DNA from: Actinomyces sp. oral taxon 171 str. F0337 | GTDB taxonomy: Bacteria > Actinomycetota > Actinomycetes > Actinomycetales > Actinomycetaceae | NCBI RefSeq assembly: GCF_005696555.1 | Contig: NZ_CP040005.1 | Coordinates: 2,604,001-2,668,000, forward strand | DNA length: 64,000 bases | Direction of reading: 5' to 3' | In this document: positions 1-8,077 of the stretch, piece after piece | Numbering within the stretch: the first letter of the stretch is position 1 | Layout of the letters: the number at the start of each line of letters is the position of its first letter | Notes under the pieces: model-generated | Told to the model about the DNA's origin: nothing | What the model saw: the letters and a program-made list of their open reading frames with translations, nothing else | The model's database searches: none | Translations under genes and position numbers: made by a program

Positions 1-155
1 GGCACGTGTGGACCATCGAGGCTCCTTCGCCGTCGTCGAATCCGCTGCTCACCACCCTGAGCACGCCGGGAACGACCCTCGTCATCATGGCCACTGGCCC
101 GGACAAGGGGTCCCATTCCTTCCGCATCTTCGGCATCTCAGGAGTCTCGTCATGA
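1..155 (+). CDS. C-terminal end of a type-B membrane propeller protein (B0), 5' cut by window edge
   Basis: Reading from base 3, the frame gives about 50 residues ending in SFRIFGISGVSS and a TGA at 153-155. The pattern of a serine/threonine-rich stretch, STPGTTLVIMAT and a final RIFGI matches the C termini of the four complete type-B proteins downstream, which have TPGV/ITxxxLN and R(I/L)(Y/F)G(I/V). The stop overlaps the ATG of the next lipoprotein gene (ATGA at 152-155), as at most other B-A junctions. Only the last propeller strands are visible, so this is called from paralogy. It shows that the array extends beyond the left edge. Confidence 0.75.
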   Translation, partial: HVWTIEAPSPSSNPLLTTLSTPGTTLVIMATGPDKGSHSFRIFGISGVSS

Positions 156-1102
156 CCTACACACGCCCTCACCTCCGTCACCGGCGGATCGTCGGCTCGG
201 CCCTGGCTGCGGCTGTCCTGTTCGCGGGGGCCATAAGCGCCTGCAGCCCGACCCCCTCGCGGCTGCAGCAGGTGGAGACCACCGCCCTAAGCGCCTCGCA
301 GGTCAAGGAGCGCATCTCGGAGACTCCCACCAGCACCGACTACTACTCCACACCCGTCGGCGAGGACTTCCTCCACGTCTCCGCCCCAGAGCTGACGGAG
401 AAGGAGAAGGCGCAACGCGACCGGCAGGACCGGTCGGGGGCGAACAGCTCCATCGTCGCCAGGTACCGCGGCGCCGACGGCTCGGTGCTGTGGGCGCGTG
501 AGATCACGCCGGCCGTCGTCGACTGGCTCGACGACGACGGCAGCTCTGCCCAGGACGTTGCCCACGATCTCCTCGCGTGGCGGCCGGCCGGCTACGCCGT
601 TGTCAGCCCCGATGGCCGCTATGTCTCCCTCGTCCTGCGTCCGCCGCAGATGAGGCCCGTGATTCACGACTCGGACGACGACCGCAACCCGCTCGACGTC
701 GCCGCTCAGCGCACCCACGTCCTCGTCCTCGATGCCGCCACCGGGGAGACGGTCCGCACCGTGGAGGTCTCGGGGCTCGTCCTGGGGCAGGTGCTGACCA
801 ACGACTCTCTGGCCGTAGAAACCGCCCGGACCTACTACCCGGCCGGGGACGGGAAGGGGACGGTCACCGTCTACTCCCTGACCGACACGTCCGCCGCTCC
901 AGCATCCTTCGCCACCGACCAGTGGCTCACCGGGATCGACGACGGCGCCCTGCTCCTGTCCCCTCAGTCGCTGGCCACCGGACGGCACGACGACATGTCG
1001 GTGACGCTCACCCGCGTCGATACCCGGGGGCGAAAGCTCGGCATCATTGAGGGCGTCACCGCACCCGACCTGAAGCATTGGGAGCGACCGAAGCAACGCT
1101 AG
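152..1102 (+). CDS. Type-A propeller-like lipoprotein A1, C-terminally truncated by deletion
   Basis: This gives a 316-residue product starting at ATG 152, preceded by GGAG seven bases upstream. An upstream in-frame ATG at base 8 lies inside the B0 gene and is less likely. The N terminus is a lipoprotein signal: a basic stretch, a hydrophobic core and the lipobox AISAC near residue 30, so the mature protein should be anchored outside the membrane. Repeats typical of the family follow: VSPDGRYVSLVL, LVLDAATGETVRT, LVLGQVLTNDSLAVETA and a GKGTVTVYSLTD strand. After GVTA the sequence leaves the family consensus, and the last dozen or so residues, ending HWERPKQR, are encoded by DNA homologous to the spacer behind the paralogue A2. 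About 110 C-terminal residues, including the conserved DDGHxHTENLEQF tail, are therefore missing. Whether the product is functional is unknown. Confidence 0.8.
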   Translation: MTYTRPHLRHRRIVGSALAAAVLFAGAISACSPTPSRLQQVETTALSASQVKERISETPTSTDYYSTPVGEDFLHVSAPELTEKEKAQRDRQDRSGANSSIVARYRGADGSVLWAREITPAVVDWLDDDGSSAQDVAHDLLAWRPAGYAVVSPDGRYVSLVLRPPQMRPVIHDSDDDRNPLDVAAQRTHVLVLDAATGETVRTVEVSGLVLGQVLTNDSLAVETARTYYPAGDGKGTVTVYSLTDTSAAPASFATDQWLTGIDDGALLLSPQSLATGRHDDMSVTLTRVDTRGRKLGIIEGVTAPDLKHWERPKQR

Positions 1103-1203
1103 TAACCCGGCCCTCCGGAGTACTCCTTCCCTTGTCCGTTCAACCGGGCGAATACCGCGCAAACACCTGACATCGTCACGGATGGGTCACCACAATAGGA
1201 TTC
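1059..1203 (+). promoter_or_regulatory. Conserved array spacer, copy 1, with promoter for B1 (leaderless)
   Basis: From about 1059 the DNA matches the spacers at 4554-4703 and 11492-11648. Here the first part of the spacer has become the 3' end of the A1 reading frame. The distal part holds CTGACA, an 18-nt spacer and CACAAT. Only seven bases lie between CACAAT and the ATG at 1204, so the expected transcription start coincides with the start codon. No Shine-Dalgarno sequence is seen, which is typical of leaderless actinobacterial messages. Confidence 0.55.
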
Positions 1204-3333
1204 ATGCCCACCACGCCCGACGCCGACGACAACGGCACCTATCAGCCCGGCACCGATCCGGGCACCCATCCAGGCACTGCCGACTCCGGCGATGAGGCCT
1301 CGACAGCGCCGGACACGGGGGAGGCCGAGAGAGGTCCCGGCGGCAATATCGCTGAGGCCGGCGAGGGCGAGACCGCAGGTGGGAGTGAGGGCGACTCCTT
1401 CCCGCCGCACGGCACCCTCACCCTGCGCGCCCTGCGCTGGGGCGGACTCCTCGGCGTCGTCGTGTTCGCAGTGACCGCGCTGGCACTGCTCCGGGGCTTG
1501 GTGGACGCCCGCAACCTCATCCCGGGCAAGGTCTCAGCACTGACGACTTGCATGATCGTCGGAGGGGCGCTGGCCTGGCCGTTCCTCAACTTAAGGGACA
1601 AGAAGCGCCCCGTCCTGGTGACGATCATGACCACGATCATGACGGCCCTGGGCGTGATGACCTCAGCATCCCTAACACTGGCGTGGTGGGACATCTACCA
1701 GGAGACCGGATTCTCCGTCCTGTTCCTTCTGGCCCTGGCTGGAGCAGCACTCTCAGCCGCGATCTTCCTGAGCACCGGTCCACTGCTGCACCACCTGCGC
1801 AGTACCGCGGTAGGTCTCGGCGATGACGATGACCCGAGCCACTGGGGCCGCCTCCGGCGCAAGACCGGAGAGAAGACCGATGAGGGACTCCCCCGCTACG
1901 AGAGCATTCGGGTGACCCGCCGTACCCGCGCCTGCCTCGCTGCCCTGGTCATTGCCCCGGCGCTGACGCTCGGTTCCGCCATTGCCGGAACATGGGCACT
2001 GGTCAACCCGGTCCACCATGTCATCGCCAAGGCCCCCGCCGACGCCTCACTGGCTCCACCCGCCTCGCTGGCGCCGACGGCCTCCTGGAGCAAGGAGATC
2101 TCCTCCACCAAGCTGACCACCGCTGCGGGCGCCGGCGGCCCCATCCTCCTGACCGACGACGGCATCATGGCGCTCAACCCCACGGACGGCAGCGTCCTGT
2201 GGAACTACGAGCGTAAGCACGCGAACTTCGATCACAACTTTCTTGCCTTCACCAACGCCACCGCACCACTGGTCACCAGCCCGAACGGGAAGTACGTCGC
2301 ACTGAGAGTCCTGTCACCCAAGTTCGTACAATCCACCGGCGACACCTTGGTTTTCGATGCTCTGACCGGCAGGATCGTCTTCAAGAATCTGAGCACCGGC
2401 GGCCCACTTCAGCTGACAGACTCCGCGGTCCTCGACGGCAACAGCGCCTTCTCCCTGACCGATGGGAAGAAGCTCTGGACTCTATCCGATGGTGACCGTG
2501 TCGATTACTCCGGAACTGCTGGGCACTCGTCGTTCATTCTGGGCCAGTACAGCGAGGATCGACGTCATGAAAATTCCCCCCAGTCCTACAAGTCAACGAT
2601 CATCCTCCGCGTCACTCCACAGGAGGACCTCTCGGCTGCCGTAGAGGTCGATGATGTGCTTGCCAATCCTCCCGATCACCCCGATGACCCCACCAACCTA
2701 GTCAATTTCATTCGAGGGTGGGCTGCACGCTACACCGGCGAGTTCGATTCGTCGGGTAACCCTATGGCTGAGGCGATCAGCCTGGACGCACTGGCCAAGG
2801 TCGACGGCGCCGACACAAGGACCTTCCCCCTGGGGGCCACCTCAGGGATCAACACCGCCGCATCCTTGAGCTCCGGAAGCATCGTCACCTACTCCCCTAT
2901 CAGATTGGACAACGGTCCGCGAGATTTCCCGTCAGAGCCACGCACGGAGAAGGTGTTCGACCCATCCACCTTCACTGTCACCTCTATCGCCCAGTACCCG
3001 GGCTTCACCGGCTCGCCGGTCGAGCTCGTCGACATACCAGCAGACGATGGCTCACTGTCGGCTGCCATCACTGTTCGTCCCGGAGACGGCTCCACCGGAA
3101 CCACGATCCCCATCACTCCCGGCTCCACCGACCTTCCTCCGACCCTCCTGGCGAGCAGCACTCCAGGCGGCACCGCCGAACGAGCACAAGCGATGAGAAC
3201 TCCCGGAGCCGTCATCGCCATCTTCAATGCCACCGACGACGTCGAAAGTGACTGCACCCACGGGAAGTACGACCAGAGCAAACGATGCCCGAACACATAT
3301 CGGATATACGGAATCACGGGGGAGCACAAATGA
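1204..3333 (+). CDS. Type-B membrane protein B1 with extracellular beta-propeller-like domain
   Basis: 709 residues. Residues 1-75 are acidic, Pro/Gly/Thr-rich and probably disordered. Four hydrophobic segments follow at about 78-97, 110-127, 136-160 and 168-190, then a charged loop, a fifth segment at about 244-265 and a domain of about 420 residues. With the N terminus inside, five segments place that domain outside the cell. It shows PQQ/WD-like strands: GPILLTDDGIMALNPTDG followed by SVLW, VTSPNGKYVALRV, LVFDALTGRIV, SAFSLTDGKKLW and AGHSSFIL. The start ATG 1204 opens MPTTPDAD, equivalent to MPPTPDAD in B2 and B4. The stop overlaps the A2 start. The first 350 residues are almost the same as in B2. 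Function is not recognised; a surface sensor, scaffold or adhesin with its paired lipoprotein is a guess. Confidence 0.75.
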   Translation: MPTTPDADDNGTYQPGTDPGTHPGTADSGDEASTAPDTGEAERGPGGNIAEAGEGETAGGSEGDSFPPHGTLTLRALRWGGLLGVVVFAVTALALLRGLVDARNLIPGKVSALTTCMIVGGALAWPFLNLRDKKRPVLVTIMTTIMTALGVMTSASLTLAWWDIYQETGFSVLFLLALAGAALSAAIFLSTGPLLHHLRSTAVGLGDDDDPSHWGRLRRKTGEKTDEGLPRYESIRVTRRTRACLAALVIAPALTLGSAIAGTWALVNPVHHVIAKAPADASLAPPASLAPTASWSKEISSTKLTTAAGAGGPILLTDDGIMALNPTDGSVLWNYERKHANFDHNFLAFTNATAPLVTSPNGKYVALRVLSPKFVQSTGDTLVFDALTGRIVFKNLSTGGPLQLTDSAVLDGNSAFSLTDGKKLWTLSDGDRVDYSGTAGHSSFILGQYSEDRRHENSPQSYKSTIILRVTPQEDLSAAVEVDDVLANPPDHPDDPTNLVNFIRGWAARYTGEFDSSGNPMAEAISLDALAKVDGADTRTFPLGATSGINTAASLSSGSIVTYSPIRLDNGPRDFPSEPRTEKVFDPSTFTVTSIAQYPGFTGSPVELVDIPADDGSLSAAITVRPGDGSTGTTIPITPGSTDLPPTLLASSTPGGTAERAQAMRTPGAVIAIFNATDDVESDCTHGKYDQSKRCPNTYRIYGITGEHK

Positions 3334-4553
3334 GAATCTCACTCACTCCAGGGCATCGTGACCACACTCCGTATCGCCGCATGCTGGCGGTGGCCGCATC
3401 CGTCTCCTTGGCCCTCTCGATAGCCTCATGCAACATCAGCGCATACGGTCAAGAGCCGGCGCTCACATCTCTCTCCTCCCAGTCCGTGGAGGACCTCAAG
3501 CAGGGTGTTTCGGCGCAGGAACTGCATGATGCTTCGCTGAGGAAACTGACGACCAAAACAGGGAAACTCTTTATCAGCACCAACTACAGCACTGGCACAG
3601 CCACCAAGAAACCGGATGCGGACGTCACCAGGATCGTCAGCCGGGATCCCTCAACCGATCAGTTCCAGTGGGCGGTGTCCATTACGCCATCAGCCGCCGA
3701 CCGCCAGATGCCGAACAGTATCTCGGATTCGGAATACGAACACGACCGCACAGCGAGCCAGTCACATGATGGCGACATGATCGTCAGCCCCGACGGCCGT
3801 TACCTGTCTCTGGTCCTGACACCCGATGAGTCGCAAAGAGGAGTGCCGGCGACCGACCGACACACGCACGTCGTCGTCCTCGACACGCAGACCGGCAAGG
3901 CTGTCCGAACCGCCGAGGTCCCCGGGATCATCCTGGGGCAGGCCCTCACCAACAGCGCCCTCGCCGTCGAGACCGCCCAGAACTACTTCCCGGCCGGTTC
4001 AGGCAAGGGGACCATCCGAGTGTTCTCGATCACGAGCTCCGACGCTCAGCCATCCTCGTTCTCCACCGATCAGTGGCTCATCGGCGCCTCGGGGAAGGAC
4101 CTCATTCTGGCTCCGGACCTGCCGCCCTATGAGTGCACGTCGTATTGCGCCCCGTACACCGTGACACGGCGCGATACCGATGGCAACACTATCGACACCC
4201 TTCCCGGAGTCACGGCTGTTCATCCAGGAGGATGGGTGAGTCAGTACCGGGACCCGAAAGCGGCCGCCAGTCTTGTCCACACAATGCATGCGTCTCCGGC
4301 CAAAGACGGCTCGACTCTGGAATCAATCCGAAATCTCCAGGAACAGCTCGTCCACATCGACACCGGTCAGACCACGGACATCACCAACATGTTCGTGGAT
4401 GAACGCAGCGTGCCGAACGGCCTCGGACTGGTCGTCTACCAGGACGTCACCACCGGGAACGGCTCAATGGAGCGCAAGCCCGCCTTCTGGCTCAGCGCCG
4501 CCGACGACGGTCACCGCCACACCGAGAACCTCGAGCAGTTCGAGAACAGCTGA
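3330..4553 (+). CDS. Type-A propeller-like lipoprotein A2
   Basis: 407 residues from ATG 3330, which overlaps the B1 stop (ATGA) and has GGGGGAG just upstream. An in-frame ATG at 3285 lies deeper inside B1 and would bury the signal peptide. The lipobox is SIASC near residue 34. The family strands VSPDGRYLSLVLTP, VVVLDTQTGKAVRT, LGQALTNSALAVETAQNYF and STDQWLIGA are visible. A second half, absent from A1, includes GVTAVHPGGWV and ends in the conserved tail FWLSAADDGHRHTENLEQF plus three residues. No enzyme motif is evident. The full length makes this a good reference for judging the A1 truncation. Confidence 0.78.
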   Translation: MRISLTPGHRDHTPYRRMLAVAASVSLALSIASCNISAYGQEPALTSLSSQSVEDLKQGVSAQELHDASLRKLTTKTGKLFISTNYSTGTATKKPDADVTRIVSRDPSTDQFQWAVSITPSAADRQMPNSISDSEYEHDRTASQSHDGDMIVSPDGRYLSLVLTPDESQRGVPATDRHTHVVVLDTQTGKAVRTAEVPGIILGQALTNSALAVETAQNYFPAGSGKGTIRVFSITSSDAQPSSFSTDQWLIGASGKDLILAPDLPPYECTSYCAPYTVTRRDTDGNTIDTLPGVTAVHPGGWVSQYRDPKAAASLVHTMHASPAKDGSTLESIRNLQEQLVHIDTGQTTDITNMFVDERSVPNGLGLVVYQDVTTGNGSMERKPAFWLSAADDGHRHTENLEQFENS

Positions 4554-4703
4554 GGCGCGGGCCAGGGCACGCCGACCGGAAGCACTGGGAACGACCGAAG
4601 CAACGCTAGACCGCCTCCTGGGGCGCTTTCCCTTGTCCGTTCAACCGCGCGATGGCCCCGCAAACACCTGACATAGTCACGGATGGGTCACCACAATAGG
4701 CTC
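4554..4703 (+). promoter_or_regulatory. Conserved array spacer, copy 2, with promoter for B2 (leaderless)
   Basis: This 150-nt spacer resembles copies 1 and 3. It contains CTGACA (about 4671) and CACAAT separated by 18 nt. The ATG at 4704 follows CACAAT by six bases. An in-frame ATG at 4683 lies between the two promoter elements, and in copy 1 the corresponding ATG is out of frame. The downstream ATG is therefore preferred as the real start. Confidence 0.55.
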
Positions 4704-6839
4704 ATGCCTCCCACGCCCGACGCCGACACCGACGACAACGGCACCGATCAGCCCCGCATCGATCCCGGCACCCAGCCGGGCACAGCCGCCTCCGGCGACG
4801 ATGCCTCGACGGAGCCGGACACGGCTGAGGCCGAGGGCAAGAGCGTGAGCGAGCCCTTCCCGCCGCACGGCACCCTGACACTGCGCGCCCTGCGCTGGGC
4901 CGGACTCCTCGGCGCCATCGTGCTCGCAGCAACCGCACTGATGCTGCGCCGAGAACTCAAGGATCCCAGCAGCCTCATCCCGAGCAAAGTCTCAGTGCTG
5001 ACAAGTTGCATGATCGTCGGAGGGGTGCTGGTCTGGCCGTGCCTCACCTTACGGGGGAAGAAGGGCCCCATCCTGACGACGGTCATGATCACGGTCATGG
5101 CGGCCTTGGGCGCGACGATGTCAGCATCTCTGACCCTGGCATGGTGGGACACCTACCAGGAGACCGGGTTCTCCGTCCTGTTCCTCCTGGCCCTGGCAGG
5201 AGCAGCGCTCTCAACCACGCTCTTCCTCAACGTCGTCCCACTGCTGCACTACCTGCGCATGCGCTCCACGGCGGTCGGTAACAGCGATCCCGATGACCCG
5301 AGCCGCTGGGCTCCTCTCCAGCGCAAGACCGGAGAGAAAACCAACAAGGGATTCCCCCGCCACGAGCGTATTCGGGTACCTCGCCGTACCCGCGCCTACC
5401 TCGCGGCTCTGGTCATTGCCCCGGCACTGACGCTTGGTTCCGCCGTCGCGGGAACATGGGCACTGGTCAATCCGGTCCACCATGTCATCGCCAAGGCCCC
5501 CGCCGATTCCTCACTGGCGCCGCCCACGTCACTGGCGCCGAAGGCCTCCTGGAGCAAGGAGATCTCCTCCACCGAGCTGACCACCGCTGCGGGCGCCGGC
5601 GGCCCCATCCTCCTCACCGACGATGGCATCATGGCGCTCAACCCCACGGACGGCAGCGTCCTGTGGAGCTACAACCGCAAGCACATGACCTACGCCCCCG
5701 CCGGCTGGAACTCAGACCGAGGCGAGCTGGTCACCAGCCCTGACGGCAAGTACGTAGCCGCCCGAGTCCAGCTACCCACATTCATCGCGTCTCCTCAAGG
5801 GGAAAACGCTGCTATCACCCTGGTTTTCGATGCTCTGACCGGCAGGATCGTCGTAGAGCATCAGGGTTCCGGCGGCTATCTTCAGCTCACCGACTCCGCA
5901 GTCCTCGACGACGACACCGCCATTTCACTGACCGACGGTTCCCAGATGTGGACTCTCCCGGAGAGCGCCGACGCTCCCTATTCCGGTCCGGCCGGGCACT
6001 CCTCATTCCTCCTGAGGATGTCTGAGGACCGCTCCACCAAGGACGCCTCATCCAACTCAATGAAGTCAGCGGTAAACATCACGGTCTGCCCACAGAACAA
6101 CCCTAGCGCCAAGGTTGAGGTTCAGCATGTTCTGTCCGACCCCCCTTTTGAATCAGACCGGACCGATTACCTACTCAGTGTCTTCATCAACGGGTGGGCA
6201 GCCCGCTACACCGGTGAGGTTGATTCCTCGGGTAACCCTGTGGCTGAAACGATCAGCCTGGACGCACTGGCCAAGGTCAACGGCGCCGACAGCACCACCT
6301 TCCCCTTAGGAGCGACCTCGGGGATCAACGCAGAGGCATCACGCGTCTCAGGCAGCATCGTCACCTATCCCGTCATCAGTCGGGACGCGGACCTCCTCTA
6401 CCCCGCAGAGAACTCACGAGCCGCGACAGTCTTCGACCCAGTCACCCGTACGGTCACTCCCGTATCCCAGGATCGGAGCCTCGCCAGCGCACGCACCGGC
6501 ATCGTTGAGACACCAGCCGAAGACGGCTCATCCTCCGCAGCACTCGTCATTCGTCCCGGTGACGGCTCACCCGGCACCGCCATCCCCATCACACCCGGTT
6601 CCACATATCAGCCATCCCAGAAACTGACCGACACCAAGAATGCTCCAGCCCAGCCACTCACCCCTCAGGGCGTCAACCCCGAGAGTCGCACAAAGGCTGT
6701 CAGGACTCCTGGTGCCGTCGTTGCCATTCTCAACGCAACCGATACGTTGTACACCAGCTGTGGTGTCGATTCAGATCACCAAGACCAGACCTGCCGCAGC
6801 ACATATCGGATCTTCGGCATCACCGGAGGACAGAAATGA
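4704..6839 (+). CDS. Type-B membrane protein B2 with extracellular beta-propeller-like domain
   Basis: About 711 residues from ATG 4704 (MPPTPDAD). The architecture is as in B1: a disordered acidic N terminus, four clustered membrane segments, a basic cytoplasmic loop, a fifth segment (YLAALVIAPALTLGSAVAG) and an external domain. That domain includes GPILLTDDGIMALNPTDG, VTSPDGKYVAARV, LVFDALTGRIVVEH and AGHSSFLL. The N-terminal half is nearly identical to B1 down to synonymous positions, whereas the distal propeller diverges clearly. This suggests recent duplication or gene conversion of the 5' half. The stop overlaps the A3 start. Function unknown. Confidence 0.75.
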   Translation: MPPTPDADTDDNGTDQPRIDPGTQPGTAASGDDASTEPDTAEAEGKSVSEPFPPHGTLTLRALRWAGLLGAIVLAATALMLRRELKDPSSLIPSKVSVLTSCMIVGGVLVWPCLTLRGKKGPILTTVMITVMAALGATMSASLTLAWWDTYQETGFSVLFLLALAGAALSTTLFLNVVPLLHYLRMRSTAVGNSDPDDPSRWAPLQRKTGEKTNKGFPRHERIRVPRRTRAYLAALVIAPALTLGSAVAGTWALVNPVHHVIAKAPADSSLAPPTSLAPKASWSKEISSTELTTAAGAGGPILLTDDGIMALNPTDGSVLWSYNRKHMTYAPAGWNSDRGELVTSPDGKYVAARVQLPTFIASPQGENAAITLVFDALTGRIVVEHQGSGGYLQLTDSAVLDDDTAISLTDGSQMWTLPESADAPYSGPAGHSSFLLRMSEDRSTKDASSNSMKSAVNITVCPQNNPSAKVEVQHVLSDPPFESDRTDYLLSVFINGWAARYTGEVDSSGNPVAETISLDALAKVNGADSTTFPLGATSGINAEASRVSGSIVTYPVISRDADLLYPAENSRAATVFDPVTRTVTPVSQDRSLASARTGIVETPAEDGSSSAALVIRPGDGSPGTAIPITPGSTYQPSQKLTDTKNAPAQPLTPQGVNPESRTKAVRTPGAVVAILNATDTLYTSCGVDSDHQDQTCRSTYRIFGITGGQK

Positions 6840-8053
6840 GAGCCGCACATCCCCTGACTCCCCGCACATCCTCCACGCTCCGGCGACTGACAGCACTCGC
6901 CGCAACCGCGACGCTCGCGCTCACCATCAGTTCATGCAGCATTGGGGAGAGTAACGACGATCCAGTCATCTCCTCCCTCACCGCACAGGAAGCAGATGCG
7001 TCCAAGACGCAGGATTCAAGCAGCCATATTGACAACGGACCATCGTCAACCGTCAGCGGCACCGTCACCATGAGCACATCATACGTAGCCGGAGGGATAG
7101 GCTCCACTGCCAAAGAACTGACGACCATCGTAGTGAGCCGGGAACGTTCCACTGGTAAGTTCCAGTGGGCCGTGTCCATCAAGCCCGCAGTCGCCGACCA
7201 AGAGAGAACCGAGTACGCAAACAACGCCCAAAGTGCGATGAATAACGCCATGGACCGTTCCTCGTCGGGGAGCGCCGTCATCAGTCCTGACGGTCGGTAC
7301 CTGTCGCTGATTCTCCTTCCCGCCGAGCAGCAGACGGGAGCAACAGCAGCCGATCTGCGCACGCATATCGTCGTCCTGGAGGCAAAGACCGGTAAGACGG
7401 TCAGGGACGCCACAGTCTCCGGGGTCGTCCTGGGGCAGGCGCTCACCAACAGCGCCCTCGCCGTCGAAACCGCCCAGAACTACTTCCCGGCCGGCTCCGG
7501 GAAGGGAATCCTGACCACCTTCTCCCTGACAGACGCGAGCGCTCAGCCCTCCTCCTTCCCCACCGACAAGTGGCTGGTGGGTGCCACCCGGGAGAACCTC
7601 GTGCTCGCACCCGACCTTCTCCCGGACGACTGCATTGGCGGCTGCTCAATGATGACCGTCTCCCTCGTCAACGCCGCCGGCACCACGGCCGGGAGCATCT
7701 CCGGAGTTGCTGCCGTCTACCCCGGCGGCTGGATCCGCAGGTTCACAAACCCCAAAGCAGCCAGCGATTATCAGCAACGTTCAAAGGCGGTATCAGAGGA
7801 CGAACAGAAGTCACTCAGTCCCTCCCGGGAGGCAGTTGAGCAGCAACTCGTCAATCCCAGCATCAAGAAGACAATCGACATCACCGGAAAGACAGCCGTC
7901 GAACAAGGCGTGGCGACCGGCCCCGGACTGCTCGTCGATCAGAAGGTCCCCAACGGGAATGGCTCAACAGACCTCAAGCCCGCCTTCTGGCTCAGCTCGA
8001 CCGATGACGGCCACCCCCACACCGAGAACCTCGAGCAGTTCTCCGTCCACTGA
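6836..8053 (+). CDS. Type-A propeller-like lipoprotein A3
   Basis: 405 residues. ATG 6836 overlaps the B2 stop (ATGA) and has GGAGG six bases upstream. The signal peptide ends at lipobox TISSC near residue 30. Strands shared with A2 include VISPDGRYLSLIL, IVVLEAKTGKTVRD, LGQALTNSALAVETAQNYF, PTDKWLVGA and GVAAVYPGGWI. The C terminus is FWLSSTDDGHPHTENLEQF plus three residues. The tail has the STDDGHPH version, shared with A5, rather than the AADDGHRH version of A2 and A4. The next gene, B3, starts only 24 nt downstream without the usual spacer, so A3 and B3 are probably co-transcribed. Confidence 0.78.
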   Translation: MRAAHPLTPRTSSTLRRLTALAATATLALTISSCSIGESNDDPVISSLTAQEADASKTQDSSSHIDNGPSSTVSGTVTMSTSYVAGGIGSTAKELTTIVVSRERSTGKFQWAVSIKPAVADQERTEYANNAQSAMNNAMDRSSSGSAVISPDGRYLSLILLPAEQQTGATAADLRTHIVVLEAKTGKTVRDATVSGVVLGQALTNSALAVETAQNYFPAGSGKGILTTFSLTDASAQPSSFPTDKWLVGATRENLVLAPDLLPDDCIGGCSMMTVSLVNAAGTTAGSISGVAAVYPGGWIRRFTNPKAASDYQQRSKAVSEDEQKSLSPSREAVEQQLVNPSIKKTIDITGKTAVEQGVATGPGLLVDQKVPNGNGSTDLKPAFWLSSTDDGHPHTENLEQFSVH

Positions 8054-8077
8054 CATCACCACGATCCACGCACCATC

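Noticed and set aside
4683..4703. Upstream ATG as start of B2 (and of B4 at 11628)
   Set aside because: It lies between the conserved -35 and -10 elements, and the matching ATG before B1 is out of frame.
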